Of a DNA stretch of 64,000 nucleotides, positions 34,002-40,540 are shown piece after piece. The DNA is from Cytobacillus massiliigabonensis (GTDB taxonomy: Bacteria > Bacillota > Bacilli > Bacillales > Cytobacillaceae). A model generated the notes under the pieces. It had not been told where the DNA came from. It saw only the letters and a program-made list of their open reading frames with translations, and did no database searches. Location of the stretch: contig NZ_LT904903.1 in the NCBI RefSeq assembly GCF_900199725.1, positions 849,850 to 913,849 of the forward strand, given 5' to 3'. The position numbers and the translations under genes are program-made. Position 1 is the first letter of the stretch. Each line of letters begins with the position of its first letter.

Positions 34002-35018
34002 ATGAATAATAGATTTATACTGGCAAAACCAAAGATTATCGCAATTATAGCCGGCATTTTCTTATTTATATTATTCGGAGAGATAAGTGCAAGGGCTGAT
34101 GGGAATGAGATTGATATAAATACGAAAATGAATCCCAGCGGCTATTTTTTTGAAGTTGGAAATTTAAAACCTGGAGATTGGATGCCACGAGATATAACGA
34201 TATTAAATGAGGGCACACAGGATTTTAGGTATACGGCAATGCTTGGTAAAAAGAAATCGGTAAAAGGTTTGTTAGAGGAACTAGATTTAATCGTTAAAAA
34301 GGGCGAAGAAGTGCTGTATGAAGGAAAAATGGACGAGTTTACAGGATTTACTCCAAGAAGTCTAGTAAAAGGTGACTCTGAGACCTTATTTTTTCAAGTT
34401 ACGATGCCATCCGAATTAGGAAATGCCTTTCAAAGCTCCGGCGCCGAAGTAGAGATATTATTTGTTGCTGAAGCCTTAGGTGATACTGGAGGCGGTGAAC
34501 CAGGTGAAGGGAATCCAGGCGAAGAACCCCCTGGTGAAGAACCCCCAGGTGATGGAGGCTCTGACGAAGGAGACCCAAATGGCGGGGATCCAGTTGAAGA
34601 GGAATCAGGTGATGGAAGCACTAATGAGGGAGATCCGGACAAAGGAGATTCAGAAAATGGAAGCTCTGACGAAGGAGGTCCCAATGGCGGAGATCCAGTT
34701 GAAGAGGAATCGGGTGATGGAAGCACTAATGAAGGAGATCCGGACAAAGGAGATTCAGAAAATGGAGGCTCTGATGAAGGGGAGCCGAATGGAGCAAACC
34801 CTGAAGAAGGGGATCAAATTGGAGTAGATACAGATGGCGAAGTGATTGAAACAAATAGTCCAGCAGAAACAATTGTTGTTTCACCAGAAGTTAGAAAAAA
34901 CCTTCTTCCCAAAACAGCAACAAACACTTATAACATTTTACTAATTGGCAGTGTACTTTTTATAGCAGGCAGTATCTTGCTTTATTTCTACAGACATAAA
35001 ATTCAGAATAATGAATAA
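34002..35018 (+). CDS. Repeat-rich wall-anchored protein in the tasA locus (LPKTA)
   Basis: 338 aa from ATG 34002 (GGAGAGG seven bases upstream). Parts: signal peptide (about 1-31, ending ISARA); a folded domain (about 35-155) with FFEVGNLKPGDWMPRDITILNEG, recalling the KPGD segment of TasA/CalY; a disordered Gly/Glu/Asp/Pro/Ser region (about 156-285) built on a 35-residue repeat; the sorting signal LPKTA, a membrane helix and RHKIQNNE tail. It should be exported, cut by the sortase at 31.7 kb and joined to peptidoglycan. By place it could replace TapA as the fibre anchor; this is inference. No sequence similarity to TapA was seen. Confidence 0.85.
   Translation: MNNRFILAKPKIIAIIAGIFLFILFGEISARADGNEIDINTKMNPSGYFFEVGNLKPGDWMPRDITILNEGTQDFRYTAMLGKKKSVKGLLEELDLIVKKGEEVLYEGKMDEFTGFTPRSLVKGDSETLFFQVTMPSELGNAFQSSGAEVEILFVAEALGDTGGGEPGEGNPGEEPPGEEPPGDGGSDEGDPNGGDPVEEESGDGSTNEGDPDKGDSENGSSDEGGPNGGDPVEEESGDGSTNEGDPDKGDSENGGSDEGEPNGANPEEGDQIGVDTDGEVIETNSPAETIVVSPEVRKNLLPKTATNTYNILLIGSVLFIAGSILLYFYRHKIQNNE
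34554..34787 (+). repeat. 105-bp in-frame tandem repeat
   Basis: Two full copies (34554-34658, 34659-34763) with about 93% identity by eye and a short third start at 34764. Each encodes 35 residues beginning GGSDEG or GSSDEG and holding PVEEESGDGSTNEGDPDKGD. The period keeps frame, so copy number can change without breaking the protein. Confidence 0.88.
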
Positions 35019-35063
35019 TTTAGGACAGAAATAAATATATAGATTATGAGGAGGATTCTAGTA

Positions 35064-35624
35064 ATGAGTATTAAGAAGAAAATTGGTTTAGGAGTTGCAA
35101 CTGCAGCACTAGGCGTTTCATTAGTTGGCGGAGGGACATTTGCATACTTTAACGATGTTGAAACAACGAATAGTACCTTTGCTGCTGGAACATTAGATTT
35201 AGGAATCGATAAAGAAACCATTATAAATATTGATAATATTAAGCCAGGTGACCGTTTCTTTCGATACTTCCAGCTATCAAATGATGGGACACTTGATATG
35301 AAAGAGATCCTGCTAAACTCCACTTATGAAGTAGTTGATGCGAATGGCGACAATTCTGGAGAGGATTTTGGGGAACATATTATGGTGGAGTACCTTTACA
35401 ATGCTTCTGGTAAAGATACAGTGATTTTCCAGAATACTCTAGCAGAAATAAAGGATAATCCAATTAAAATACTAGAGAACTTTCCAGCAGGAGCAAAAAA
35501 TGTGAAATTTACTGTGCAATTTGAGTTTGTCGATAATGAGGAAGATCAAAACAAATTCCAAAATGATGCTTTAAAGCTTAATTGGTCTTTTGAGGCTAAA
35601 CAACAGGATGGTTCAAATAAGTAA
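35064..35624 (+). CDS. TasA/CalY-family matrix fibre protein, copy 2
   Basis: 186 aa from ATG 35064, preceded by GAGGAGG. The signal peptide and first 60 residues closely repeat copy 1 (MSIKKKIGLGVATAALGVSLVGGGTFAYFND, NSTFAAGTLDLG, IKPGDRFFRYFQLSNDGTLDM); the centre diverges; the C-terminus FEFVDNEEDQNKFQNDALKLNWSFEA is again alike. The two arose by duplication. It may be a minor or specialised fibre subunit; processed by the upstream SipW. Confidence 0.88.
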   Translation: MSIKKKIGLGVATAALGVSLVGGGTFAYFNDVETTNSTFAAGTLDLGIDKETIINIDNIKPGDRFFRYFQLSNDGTLDMKEILLNSTYEVVDANGDNSGEDFGEHIMVEYLYNASGKDTVIFQNTLAEIKDNPIKILENFPAGAKNVKFTVQFEFVDNEEDQNKFQNDALKLNWSFEAKQQDGSNK

Positions 35625-35637
35625 TTAAAACAAACTC

Positions 35638-35665
35638 AAAAGGTGGGATTCAGTACCCGCTTTTT
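35638..35665 (+). terminator. Terminator after tasA copy 2
   Basis: AAAAGGTGGG / CCCGCTTTTT stem with two G-U pairs and an 8-nt loop, then T's. Confidence 0.6.
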
Positions 35666-35736
35666 AAAAAAAATTCCATTACTGAGATTCTGGAAATTCC
35701 CCGCAAGTCTATCCTTATTTAAGGAGGAACTTTAGT

Positions 35737-35943
35737 ATGTACCAAAAAAATTGTGATCGATGCTGCCGCCCGTCATACAGCAGCAGTGAAAAGGGTGAAT
35801 GGCTGTGCCCAATTTGCGGTCAGGATCTAACAATTTATCCTATTTTTGATGCGATGACATTGGAAAGGATAAATATTAAACATTCAACGATCAGGAAAAA
35901 AGTTGAAGCCTACCGAAAAGGTAATGCTTATATGAAAGTGTAA
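35737..35943 (+). CDS. Small zinc-ribbon protein
   Basis: 68 aa. CDRCC near the N-terminus and CPICG at about 29-33 give a CxxC...CxxC pair typical of a zinc ribbon; the rest is a basic helix (RINIKHSTIRKKVEAYRKG). TAAGGAGGA lies well upstream of ATG 35737. Function unknown. It lies between the matrix genes and the first sinI-like gene, on the same strand, and could be regulatory. Confidence 0.72.
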   Translation: MYQKNCDRCCRPSYSSSEKGEWLCPICGQDLTIYPIFDAMTLERINIKHSTIRKKVEAYRKGNAYMKV

Positions 35944-36060
35944 TGCAGGTTAACTAGCCATTCAAATCCAGAAGTTTTCCCAATAGAAGATGCATAGACA
36001 AAGAGTTTTAGAAATAAAAATAGATTAACTAGTATAAGATTCCTATTTGGGGGGAAAGTT

Positions 36061-36183
36061 GTGGTCGGGACAAATATAGAGGTCACAGAAATAGATAAAG
36101 AATGGCTGCAGTTAATAATCGAAGCAAAGAATTTAGGAATAGAGAAAAAAGAGATCTTGGACTATTTAAATAATCATGTATAA
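36061..36183 (+). CDS. sinI: SinI-like anti-repressor, copy 1
   Basis: 40 residues from GTG 36061, with GGGGGGAA five bases upstream. The core EIDKEWLQLIIEAKNLGIEKKEILDYL matches the SinI dimerisation helices (B. subtilis: ELDQEWVELMVEAKEANISPEEIRKYL). SinI binds SinR one-to-one and pulls it off DNA, switching on matrix genes. Shorter than B. subtilis SinI (57 aa) because it lacks the unstructured C-terminal tail. No riboswitch precedes this copy. The DNA-binding part is absent, so it cannot act as a repressor itself. Confidence 0.85.
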   Translation: MVGTNIEVTEIDKEWLQLIIEAKNLGIEKKEILDYLNNHV

Positions 36184-36201
36184 ATAATTGAGTATTCGAT
36201 T

Positions 36202-36250
36202 AAGTATTTCTAAGAGAAGGGACTCCTTTTCGGAAATGCTTTTTATTTTT
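36202..36250 (+). terminator. Terminator after sinI copy 1
   Basis: TAAGTATTTC ... GGAAATGCTTTTTATTTTT. The right arm and T run resemble the terminator of copy 2, supporting duplication of the whole sinI unit. Confidence 0.65.
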
Positions 36251-36304
36251 AGATAAAAATTGCAGGCACTTCCCTATAAAGCTGCCAATTAAAGGGTGGT
36301 CTAT

Positions 36305-36595
36305 TTGAAAATATTATTTTCTTACCTTGCCATATTAAATTTACTTGATGGAGCTGCTACGTATTGGGGTCTTCATTTCTCGATGATTGAAGAAAGCAAT
36401 CCGCTGATGAATCGTCTATATGAAATAAGTCCTTTGCTTTTTTTAGGATATAAGCTGTTTCTCTCAGCTGTTCTTTACGGACTGATCTTAACGAAGAAGC
36501 TTCCAGCGACTCGTATTATAAAAGGTTTGTCGATTGCAGCTTCTATAATCTACACTATCGTTATTGGATTACATGGTGTATGGATATTTAGATAA
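36305..36595 (+). CDS. DUF5658-like membrane protein
   Basis: 96 aa from TTG 36305 (AAAGGGTGG five bases upstream; GTG 36296 is in frame but overlaps that site). Three membrane segments; the first ends in NLLDGAATYWGL and is followed by EESNPLMNRLYEISPL, the signature of the small DUF5658 family. Function unknown. It lies between the two sinI units; no link to the biofilm switch can be shown. Confidence 0.7.
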   Translation: MKILFSYLAILNLLDGAATYWGLHFSMIEESNPLMNRLYEISPLLFLGYKLFLSAVLYGLILTKKLPATRIIKGLSIAASIIYTIVIGLHGVWIFR

Positions 36596-36690
36596 TACTT
36601 CCCCTCTTTTTTAATCGAGTTTTGAGATACTGTACTTACTATTTTGTCAATAATGGAAATGGGATATTTTTCCTAGTGTATAATAATAAA

Positions 36691-36718
36691 TTGACAAACT
36701 TCCTCAAAATGCTATATA
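36691..36718 (+). promoter_or_regulatory. Sigma-A promoter upstream of riboswitch-sinI
   Basis: Perfect TTGACA (36691-36696) with TATATA at 16 nt (36713-36718) or TATAAA at 18 nt. The transcript would have a ~200-nt leader before the riboswitch. Confidence 0.55.
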
Positions 36719-36796
36719 AAATTTAACAAAAAATTAGGTATTAAGTTTGTATATTTGTAAATTCGAAATAAGCTGCTTAATGTAATTGAGGAATAA

Positions 36797-36803
36797 TGTC
36801 GAA
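36797..36803 (+). promoter_or_regulatory. Spo0A box (0A-box)
   Basis: TGTCGAA, the exact known Spo0A recognition heptamer, lies ~240 bp before sinI copy 2. In B. subtilis sinI is switched on by phosphorylated Spo0A. Confidence 0.45.
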
Positions 36804-36925
36804 AGATAGTCTTAAAAAATGTGTTAAAAATTTTCTGAATAGACAAAAATCAACAGTATAAGTGATATACATCATATAAAATACATAATATAGAATAAAT
36901 AATCTTTATAAAAAATATAGAAAAA

Positions 36926-37005
36926 GGCAAACCTGCTGAAAGGCAGGGACGCAAAGTCACAGGTCTAAGGTATGTAGGTTAAAATACTAAGATGGCTGGG
37001 TTGCC
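36926..37005 (+). promoter_or_regulatory. Cyclic di-GMP-I (GEMM-I) riboswitch
   Basis: All core features of the class are visible in order: GGCAAACC opening P1, a P2 hairpin with a GAAA loop (CTGCTGAAAGGCAG), the conserved GGGACGCAAAG, P3 starting CACAGGTCTAAGG, and the closing GATGGCTGGGTTGCC whose GGTTGCC pairs with GGCAACC-like bases of the 5' end. GEMM-I RNAs bind cyclic di-GMP. The element ends 32 nt before the start of a sinI-like gene on the same strand, so it should control that gene. Confidence 0.93.
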
Positions 37006-37007
37006 TT

Positions 37008-37024
37008 AAATACGATTCGTATTT
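37008..37024 (+). promoter_or_regulatory. Short hairpin between riboswitch and sinI copy 2
   Basis: AAATACG-ATT-CGTATTT, a 7-bp perfect stem ending two bases before the GGGGGG ribosome site. It may be part of the expression platform; its T run (TTTT) is short for a terminator. Confidence 0.4.
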
Positions 37025-37037
37025 TGGGGGGAACTAT

Positions 37038-37184
37038 GTGGTTGAGATGAAATTGACTATGGGGGAAATGGATTTAGAATGGCTAGAGCTGATTATTGAG
37101 GCAAAAAAAATGGGAATCCAAAAAGAAGAGATTAGGGATTTCTTTATGAACTGTGGGGTAAAAGAAATAATTCTAAAGGGCTGA
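37038..37184 (+). CDS. sinI: SinI-like anti-repressor, copy 2 (riboswitch-controlled)
   Basis: 48 residues from GTG 37038, six bases after GGGGGG. The core EMDLEWLELIIEAKKMGIQKEEIRDFF matches SinI dimerisation helices even more closely than copy 1. A short tail (MNCGVKEIILKG) follows. It should bind SinR (encoded convergently 135 bp away) or the SinR-like protein of the eps operon and lift repression of matrix genes. Its leader carries the GEMM-I riboswitch, so its level should follow cyclic di-GMP. Direction of the response (on or off) cannot be told without the expression platform. Confidence 0.87.
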   Translation: MVEMKLTMGEMDLEWLELIIEAKKMGIQKEEIRDFFMNCGVKEIILKG

Positions 37185-37204
37185 AAATGATGGGGACAAG
37201 TGTT

Positions 37205-37252
37205 AAGTATTTCTTGTGAGAGTTCTCTCATATAAGAAATACTTTTTATTTT
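37205..37252 (+). terminator. Terminator after sinI copy 2
   Basis: AAGTATTTCTT / AAGAAATACTT, perfect 11-bp stem, followed by TTTATTTT. The loop contains GAGAGTTCTCTC. Confidence 0.85.
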
Positions 37253-37262
37253 AAAATAAAGA

Positions 37263-37307
37263 GGCAAGGAGGCTTATAAATAATTTTTGAGCTTCCTGCC
37301 TTTTTTT
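37263..37307. terminator. Second terminator between sinI copy 2 and sinR
   Basis: GGCAAGGAGGCT / AGCTTCCTGCC with bulges, then seven T's on the plus strand; ends 13 bp from the sinR stop. Confidence 0.65.
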
Positions 37308-37319
37308 ATGATAAGGAAC

Positions 37320-37643
37320 TTATTTATTTTGATCAATTCTCCATTTATTAAATGCTAAAAAATCTCGAAATTGGTCTTTAGAAACGCCAGAATTCATGGC
37401 TTCCTGTACAATTTTCATCCATTCTGAATCCAATTCTTCTTTATTAGGCTGTTCGTGAATTAAATGATCGACGGGTACATTTAATACTGCAGCAATTTTT
37501 TCAAGAAATTGAATCGAAGGGTTTGTTTGCAAGTTTCTCTCGAGCGAACTTAAATATGACTTAGCCACACCAGCTTGTTCGGCAAGCTCGGATAACGACA
37601 TTTTCTTTTCCTTTCGTAGTAGTTTAACTCGTTCACCGATCAT
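37320..37643 (-). CDS. sinR: Biofilm master repressor SinR
   Basis: 107 aa, colinear with B. subtilis SinR (111 aa). The HTH domain (1-65) has MSLSELAEQAGVAKSYLSSLERNLQTNPS, with the recognition helix unchanged; the C-terminal domain (about 72-107) has LDSEWMKIVQEAMNSGVSKDQFRDFLAFNKW, the SinI-binding helical hook. SinR represses exopolysaccharide and TasA genes by binding GTTCTYT sites. Here it is read opposite to and convergent with sinI copy 2, whereas B. subtilis has sinI-sinR as a tandem operon. AAGGTG precedes ATG 37643. Confidence 0.96.
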   Translation of the reverse strand: MIGERVKLLRKEKKMSLSELAEQAGVAKSYLSSLERNLQTNPSIQFLEKIAAVLNVPVDHLIHEQPNKEELDSEWMKIVQEAMNSGVSKDQFRDFLAFNKWRIDQNK

Positions 37644-37729
37644 CCAATCTCACACACCTTACTATAATATGTAATATAATCATACCAAAAAACAACGGAA
37701 AGTTCCATATTAAGAACAACTGGTTTGAA

Positions 37730-37745
37730 AAGATATTAATATCTT
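37730..37745. promoter_or_regulatory. Perfect 16-bp palindrome upstream of sinR
   Basis: AAGATATTAATATCTT, about 85 bp before the sinR start. A possible operator; no known regulator can be named, and AT palindromes occur by chance. Confidence 0.25.
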
Positions 37746-37837
37746 ATCATAAATATACGAGGTGCCTGCATAGAATCTGTCCGTATAAAAAAAATTCCAG
37801 CAATCATGATATTATTATCCAGCAAAAATGCCCCAGG

Positions 37838-38896
37838 TTAATTGACTAGAGCATTTTGTGTATGAATCCTCTTCATGATTTCTAAAACCGCTAATTCTGT
37901 ATTTTCAGCATCGATATAATGAAACGGTTCGCTATATTCCATTTGTTTATGGGCGTAGCGGGGGTCGTAATAATCTTCGAGAAGTATTTGAATGACATTT
38001 TTGTACGCACGCTGAGAAGCTGCTTTGTCAAGACAAGCAATAATTTCATGACTCTTCATGCGCTTTTTAATGTATGAAAGTCGTTCAATTACTTTCTCAT
38101 GGAACCATTCATTGTCCAAGTAGGGCAAACAATAGTCATTATAAATACGCTCCACCCTTGAGGTCATTGAAGCTTGTAAATGAATATTGGCACCGAGCTG
38201 CTTCTTCCTTAAAAGTTCATCCGGCAGCACAACTTTGCCAATCCGTTTGCTTTCAGCTTCGATGATAAAGAAGGGAGAGTTGACAATTTCCGATAATGAT
38301 TTATATAAAAGGGAATCAAATGTTTTTTGATTGTTTCCAGGGAACAAACCGAAAGTTCCGAAGATGGATCCTCGATGACCTGCTAATCCTTCTAAATCAA
38401 TAACAGGTAAACCTTTAGCATGTAACCCTTTTAATACGTCCGTTTTACCAACTCCGGTCATTCCGTGAAGGGTGACTGCCTTATCTGGCAGCATGGCAGG
38501 GATTTTCTCAAGAATATATTGACGATATGCCCGATAGCCGCCAATAAGCCGCGGAACAGAAATACCTGCAAAAGCGATAAAGGTTGCCACTGCCTTGCTC
38601 CGCATTCCGCCTCTCCAGCAGTAAATGACTGGCTCAGATCCTTTTTCATGAATCTCTTTAATTTCCATTAAAATCGAAGGAATCTTCGGTGAGACTAATT
38701 CCATCGCTTTCCACTTTGCGATATCTGCTCCTTCTTGTTTATAAATGGTACCAATCATGGCGCGCTCTTCATCTGTAAATATTGGAATATTGACTGCCCC
38801 AGGAATGTGAAATTCCTTAAATTCTCCTGGTGAGCGAACGTCAACTGCCACTGCATTATTCAATTGAATGAATTGATCAACAGTAATTTCTCTCAT
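37838..38896 (-). CDS. mnmH: tRNA 2-selenouridine synthase
   Basis: Replaces sulfur by selenium (via a geranylated form) at the wobble 2-thiouridine of some tRNAs. It is 352 aa from ATG 38896 (AAAGGAA upstream; two earlier ATGs at 38920 and 38917 lack a ribosome site). An N-terminal rhodanese domain has the catalytic Cys93 in VIYCWRGGMRSKAVATF; a C-terminal P-loop domain has LHGMTGVGKTDVL. Both domains are complete. No selD was seen beside it, so the selenophosphate donor, if present, is elsewhere. Confidence 0.92.
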   Translation of the reverse strand: MREITVDQFIQLNNAVAVDVRSPGEFKEFHIPGAVNIPIFTDEERAMIGTIYKQEGADIAKWKAMELVSPKIPSILMEIKEIHEKGSEPVIYCWRGGMRSKAVATFIAFAGISVPRLIGGYRAYRQYILEKIPAMLPDKAVTLHGMTGVGKTDVLKGLHAKGLPVIDLEGLAGHRGSIFGTFGLFPGNNQKTFDSLLYKSLSEIVNSPFFIIEAESKRIGKVVLPDELLRKKQLGANIHLQASMTSRVERIYNDYCLPYLDNEWFHEKVIERLSYIKKRMKSHEIIACLDKAASQRAYKNVIQILLEDYYDPRYAHKQMEYSEPFHYIDAENTELAVLEIMKRIHTQNALVN

Positions 38897-39050
38897 AACT
38901 TGTTCCTTTCGAATCATCATATATAATGACTATTTTAACTGATTTTTTCGGAGGATGAAAATATCAAGAATTTCCTATTAGGTTATTACTTTGTACATAA
39001 AGGCTTGTTCAATTAATCAAACCGATAATTTATTTTTCACACAAAAAAAC

Positions 39051-39070
39051 AGCCTTTCATAAAGGCTGCA
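39051..39070 (-). terminator. Terminator of yfkK (minus strand)
   Basis: GCAGCCTTT / AAAGGCTGT stem with 4-nt loop, followed on the minus strand by seven T's. Confidence 0.8.
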
Positions 39071-39078
39071 AGCTAGAT

Positions 39079-39306
39079 TTACTTGTTTTTCCTAAGACTT
39101 CCCAGTTCTTCAACTAATGCCTGCATTTCATTTGGGCTAAAGGAGTTCTTTTTCATAACAAGATCGTAAATATCTTTTAATTCCTCGTACATTTCCTCAT
39201 CGAAATGCGATGGTTTAATGGCCCCTAAATTTAATACCTTCAGCTTATTTTTAATCTCTTCAATCATGTACTCCACATTTTCAGTAGACTTTATCGTAAG
39301 ATTCAC
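39079..39306 (-). CDS. yfkK: UPF0435 (DUF1128) protein YfkK
   Basis: 75 aa from GTG 39306 (GGGAGGGG upstream); an in-frame ATG at 39333 is less likely. ENVEYMIEEIKNKLKVLNLGAIKPSHFDEEMYEELKDIY and ALVEELGSLRK match the family throughout. Function unknown; small soluble helical protein. It is divergent from yfkJ, the same neighbourhood as in B. subtilis. Confidence 0.85.
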   Translation of the reverse strand: MNLTIKSTENVEYMIEEIKNKLKVLNLGAIKPSHFDEEMYEELKDIYDLVMKKNSFSPNEMQALVEELGSLRKNK

Positions 39307-39422
39307 CCAGACATCCCCTCCCAGAACTATCATATTCAGCTTGTAACAAAAAAATTAGTATTTTTTCTGTTATAAATAATTGTTCAGCTTTGCCGTAAAC
39401 CAAAGCGCTTCTGCTTTTCGAT

Positions 39423-39573
39423 ATGTCTAGCTCCAGCGCCTATCGCCTATCAAACTTCAGGTCCCCTCCCTACGATAAGTCGACATCAATTCGCTAACGC
39501 TCATTGTGTCTCCTTTATCTCAGTCGCGGTCCTTCCAGTTTGTACGGCGATGACCGAGGCGCTTCTGCTTTTC
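39423..39573. repeat. Dispersed intergenic repeat, copy B
   Basis: Begins GTCTAGCTCCAGCGCC and ends ACCGAGGCGCTT, short inverted ends (GCGCC/GGCGC). It shares with copy A the blocks 39446-39487 and 39539-39564. Just before it (39400-39418) lies a detached tail CAAAGCGCTTCTGCTTTTC, so this may be two copies in tandem. It fills the yfkK-yfkJ gap and lies upstream of the yfkJ ribosome site. Confidence 0.8.
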
Positions 39574-39685
39574 TAATAATATTCCCATCTTTCCATGTTC
39601 ATTATAAAATGTCAACAGTAAATATTGATATGGGTTGCAGAAGATAGCGATATGAAAGAAAATGATGACAAGGAGGAATTGGAAC

Positions 39686-40156
39686 ATGATTAACGTTTTA
39701 TTTGTATGTTTAGGAAACATTTGCCGTTCACCGATGGCAGAAGCGATGTTTCGAGAACTTGTTAAGAGGGAAGGATTGGAACATGAGGTTCATGTTGATT
39801 CAGCAGGTACAGGGGACTGGCATGTTGGCAGTCAGCCCCATGAAGGGACGAGAAACATTTTAATAAAATACAATATTGATGCAGAGGGTCTTCGGGCTCG
39901 GCAGATTCGAGAAAGTGATTTACATGATTTTCAATACATAGTTGGAATGGATGCTTCTAATGTTCAAAATATAGAGAAGCTTATCAAGGGAAAATCTTCT
40001 GCACATATTGTTAGACTTCTTGATTATGTCGACGAAAGACAAGAAAAGAATATCCCGGATCCCTATTTTACTGGGAATTTTGAGGAAACATATGAACTCG
40101 TGAAAATTGGCTGTACAAATTTATTAAAAGAAGTGCGCAGGAACCATAATATATAA
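39686..40156 (+). CDS. yfkJ: Low-molecular-weight protein tyrosine phosphatase YfkJ
   Basis: 156 aa from ATG 39686 (AAGGAGG upstream). The P-loop VCLGNICRSP gives Cys8-X5-Arg14; the general acid is in PDPYFTGN (about 123-130). Dephosphorylates phosphotyrosine or phosphoarginine proteins; the B. subtilis homologue is linked to ethanol/stress resistance. First of the yfkJ-I-H run, all co-directional. Confidence 0.93.
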   Translation: MINVLFVCLGNICRSPMAEAMFRELVKREGLEHEVHVDSAGTGDWHVGSQPHEGTRNILIKYNIDAEGLRARQIRESDLHDFQYIVGMDASNVQNIEKLIKGKSSAHIVRLLDYVDERQEKNIPDPYFTGNFEETYELVKIGCTNLLKEVRRNHNI

Positions 40157-40176
40157 GAAAGTGAGTGTGTGAAAAA

Positions 40177-40512
40177 ATGGGGAAATCGTTATTTTGGAAA
40201 GGTGTATTTTTAGGTGCAATAGCAGGCGGTGCATTAAGCTTATTTGATAAGGACACGAGACAAGCTGTTGCAGCAAATTGTAAAAAGACTACGGGTGAGA
40301 TTACACATTATATAAAACATCCCAACGAGGCGATTAGTCAAGTGAAGGAAATGACAAATAAGGTGAAAACAACGATCGAGCAAGTCACTACTGATGTCTC
40401 CTTTATTGCCAGCAAAGTGGAAGAACTAAAGGAAGGGACAGCAGATATGGCTGGAATGGAAGATGATTTCGATGAGTCCTATAAAGAGTGGCCAATCGAA
40501 GATAAGAATTAA
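40177..40512 (+). CDS. yfkI: YfkI-like small protein with YtxH-type N-terminus
   Basis: 111 aa. A glycine-rich hydrophobic N-terminus (WKGVFLGAIAGGALSLFDKDTR) is typical of YtxH-like membrane-associated proteins; the remainder is a long amphipathic helix (HYIKHPNEAISQVKEMTNKVKTTIEQVTTDV). Function unknown; relatives belong to the general stress response. ATG 40177 is used rather than GTG 40165. It lies between yfkJ and yfkH as in B. subtilis. Confidence 0.75.
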   Translation: MGKSLFWKGVFLGAIAGGALSLFDKDTRQAVAANCKKTTGEITHYIKHPNEAISQVKEMTNKVKTTIEQVTTDVSFIASKVEELKEGTADMAGMEDDFDESYKEWPIEDKN

Positions 40513-40540
40513 GCGTAAGTGAAAAGAGGGAGGTGTTGAA

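Larger units (their letters stand above)
36596..36925 (+). other. AT-rich control region ahead of the riboswitch
   Basis: 330 bp without a reading frame worth reporting. It holds the sigma-A promoter at 36691 and the Spo0A-type box at 36797; otherwise nothing recognised. Confidence 0.6.

Noticed and set aside
34430-34747. 105-aa Ser/Pro-rich minus-strand frame
   Set aside because: A mirror of the Gly/Glu/Asp/Pro repeat of the LPKTA gene; no ribosome site.
34554-34787. Repeat array as a CRISPR
   Set aside because: The repeats are 105 bp long, contiguous and in frame within a coding gene; there are no short repeats with unique spacers.
34480-34827. 115-aa Lys/Met/Glu-rich plus-strand frame inside the LPKTA gene
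   Set aside because: Shifted reading of the same repeat; periodicity explains its openness.
34002-35018. Calling the LPKTA protein TapA
   Set aside because: Same genomic role is possible, but no TapA sequence likeness was seen and TapA has no sorting signal.
35944-36060. A second riboswitch before sinI copy 1
   Set aside because: The region lacks the GCAAACC and GACGCAAAG signatures; only a TTAACTAG direct repeat was seen.
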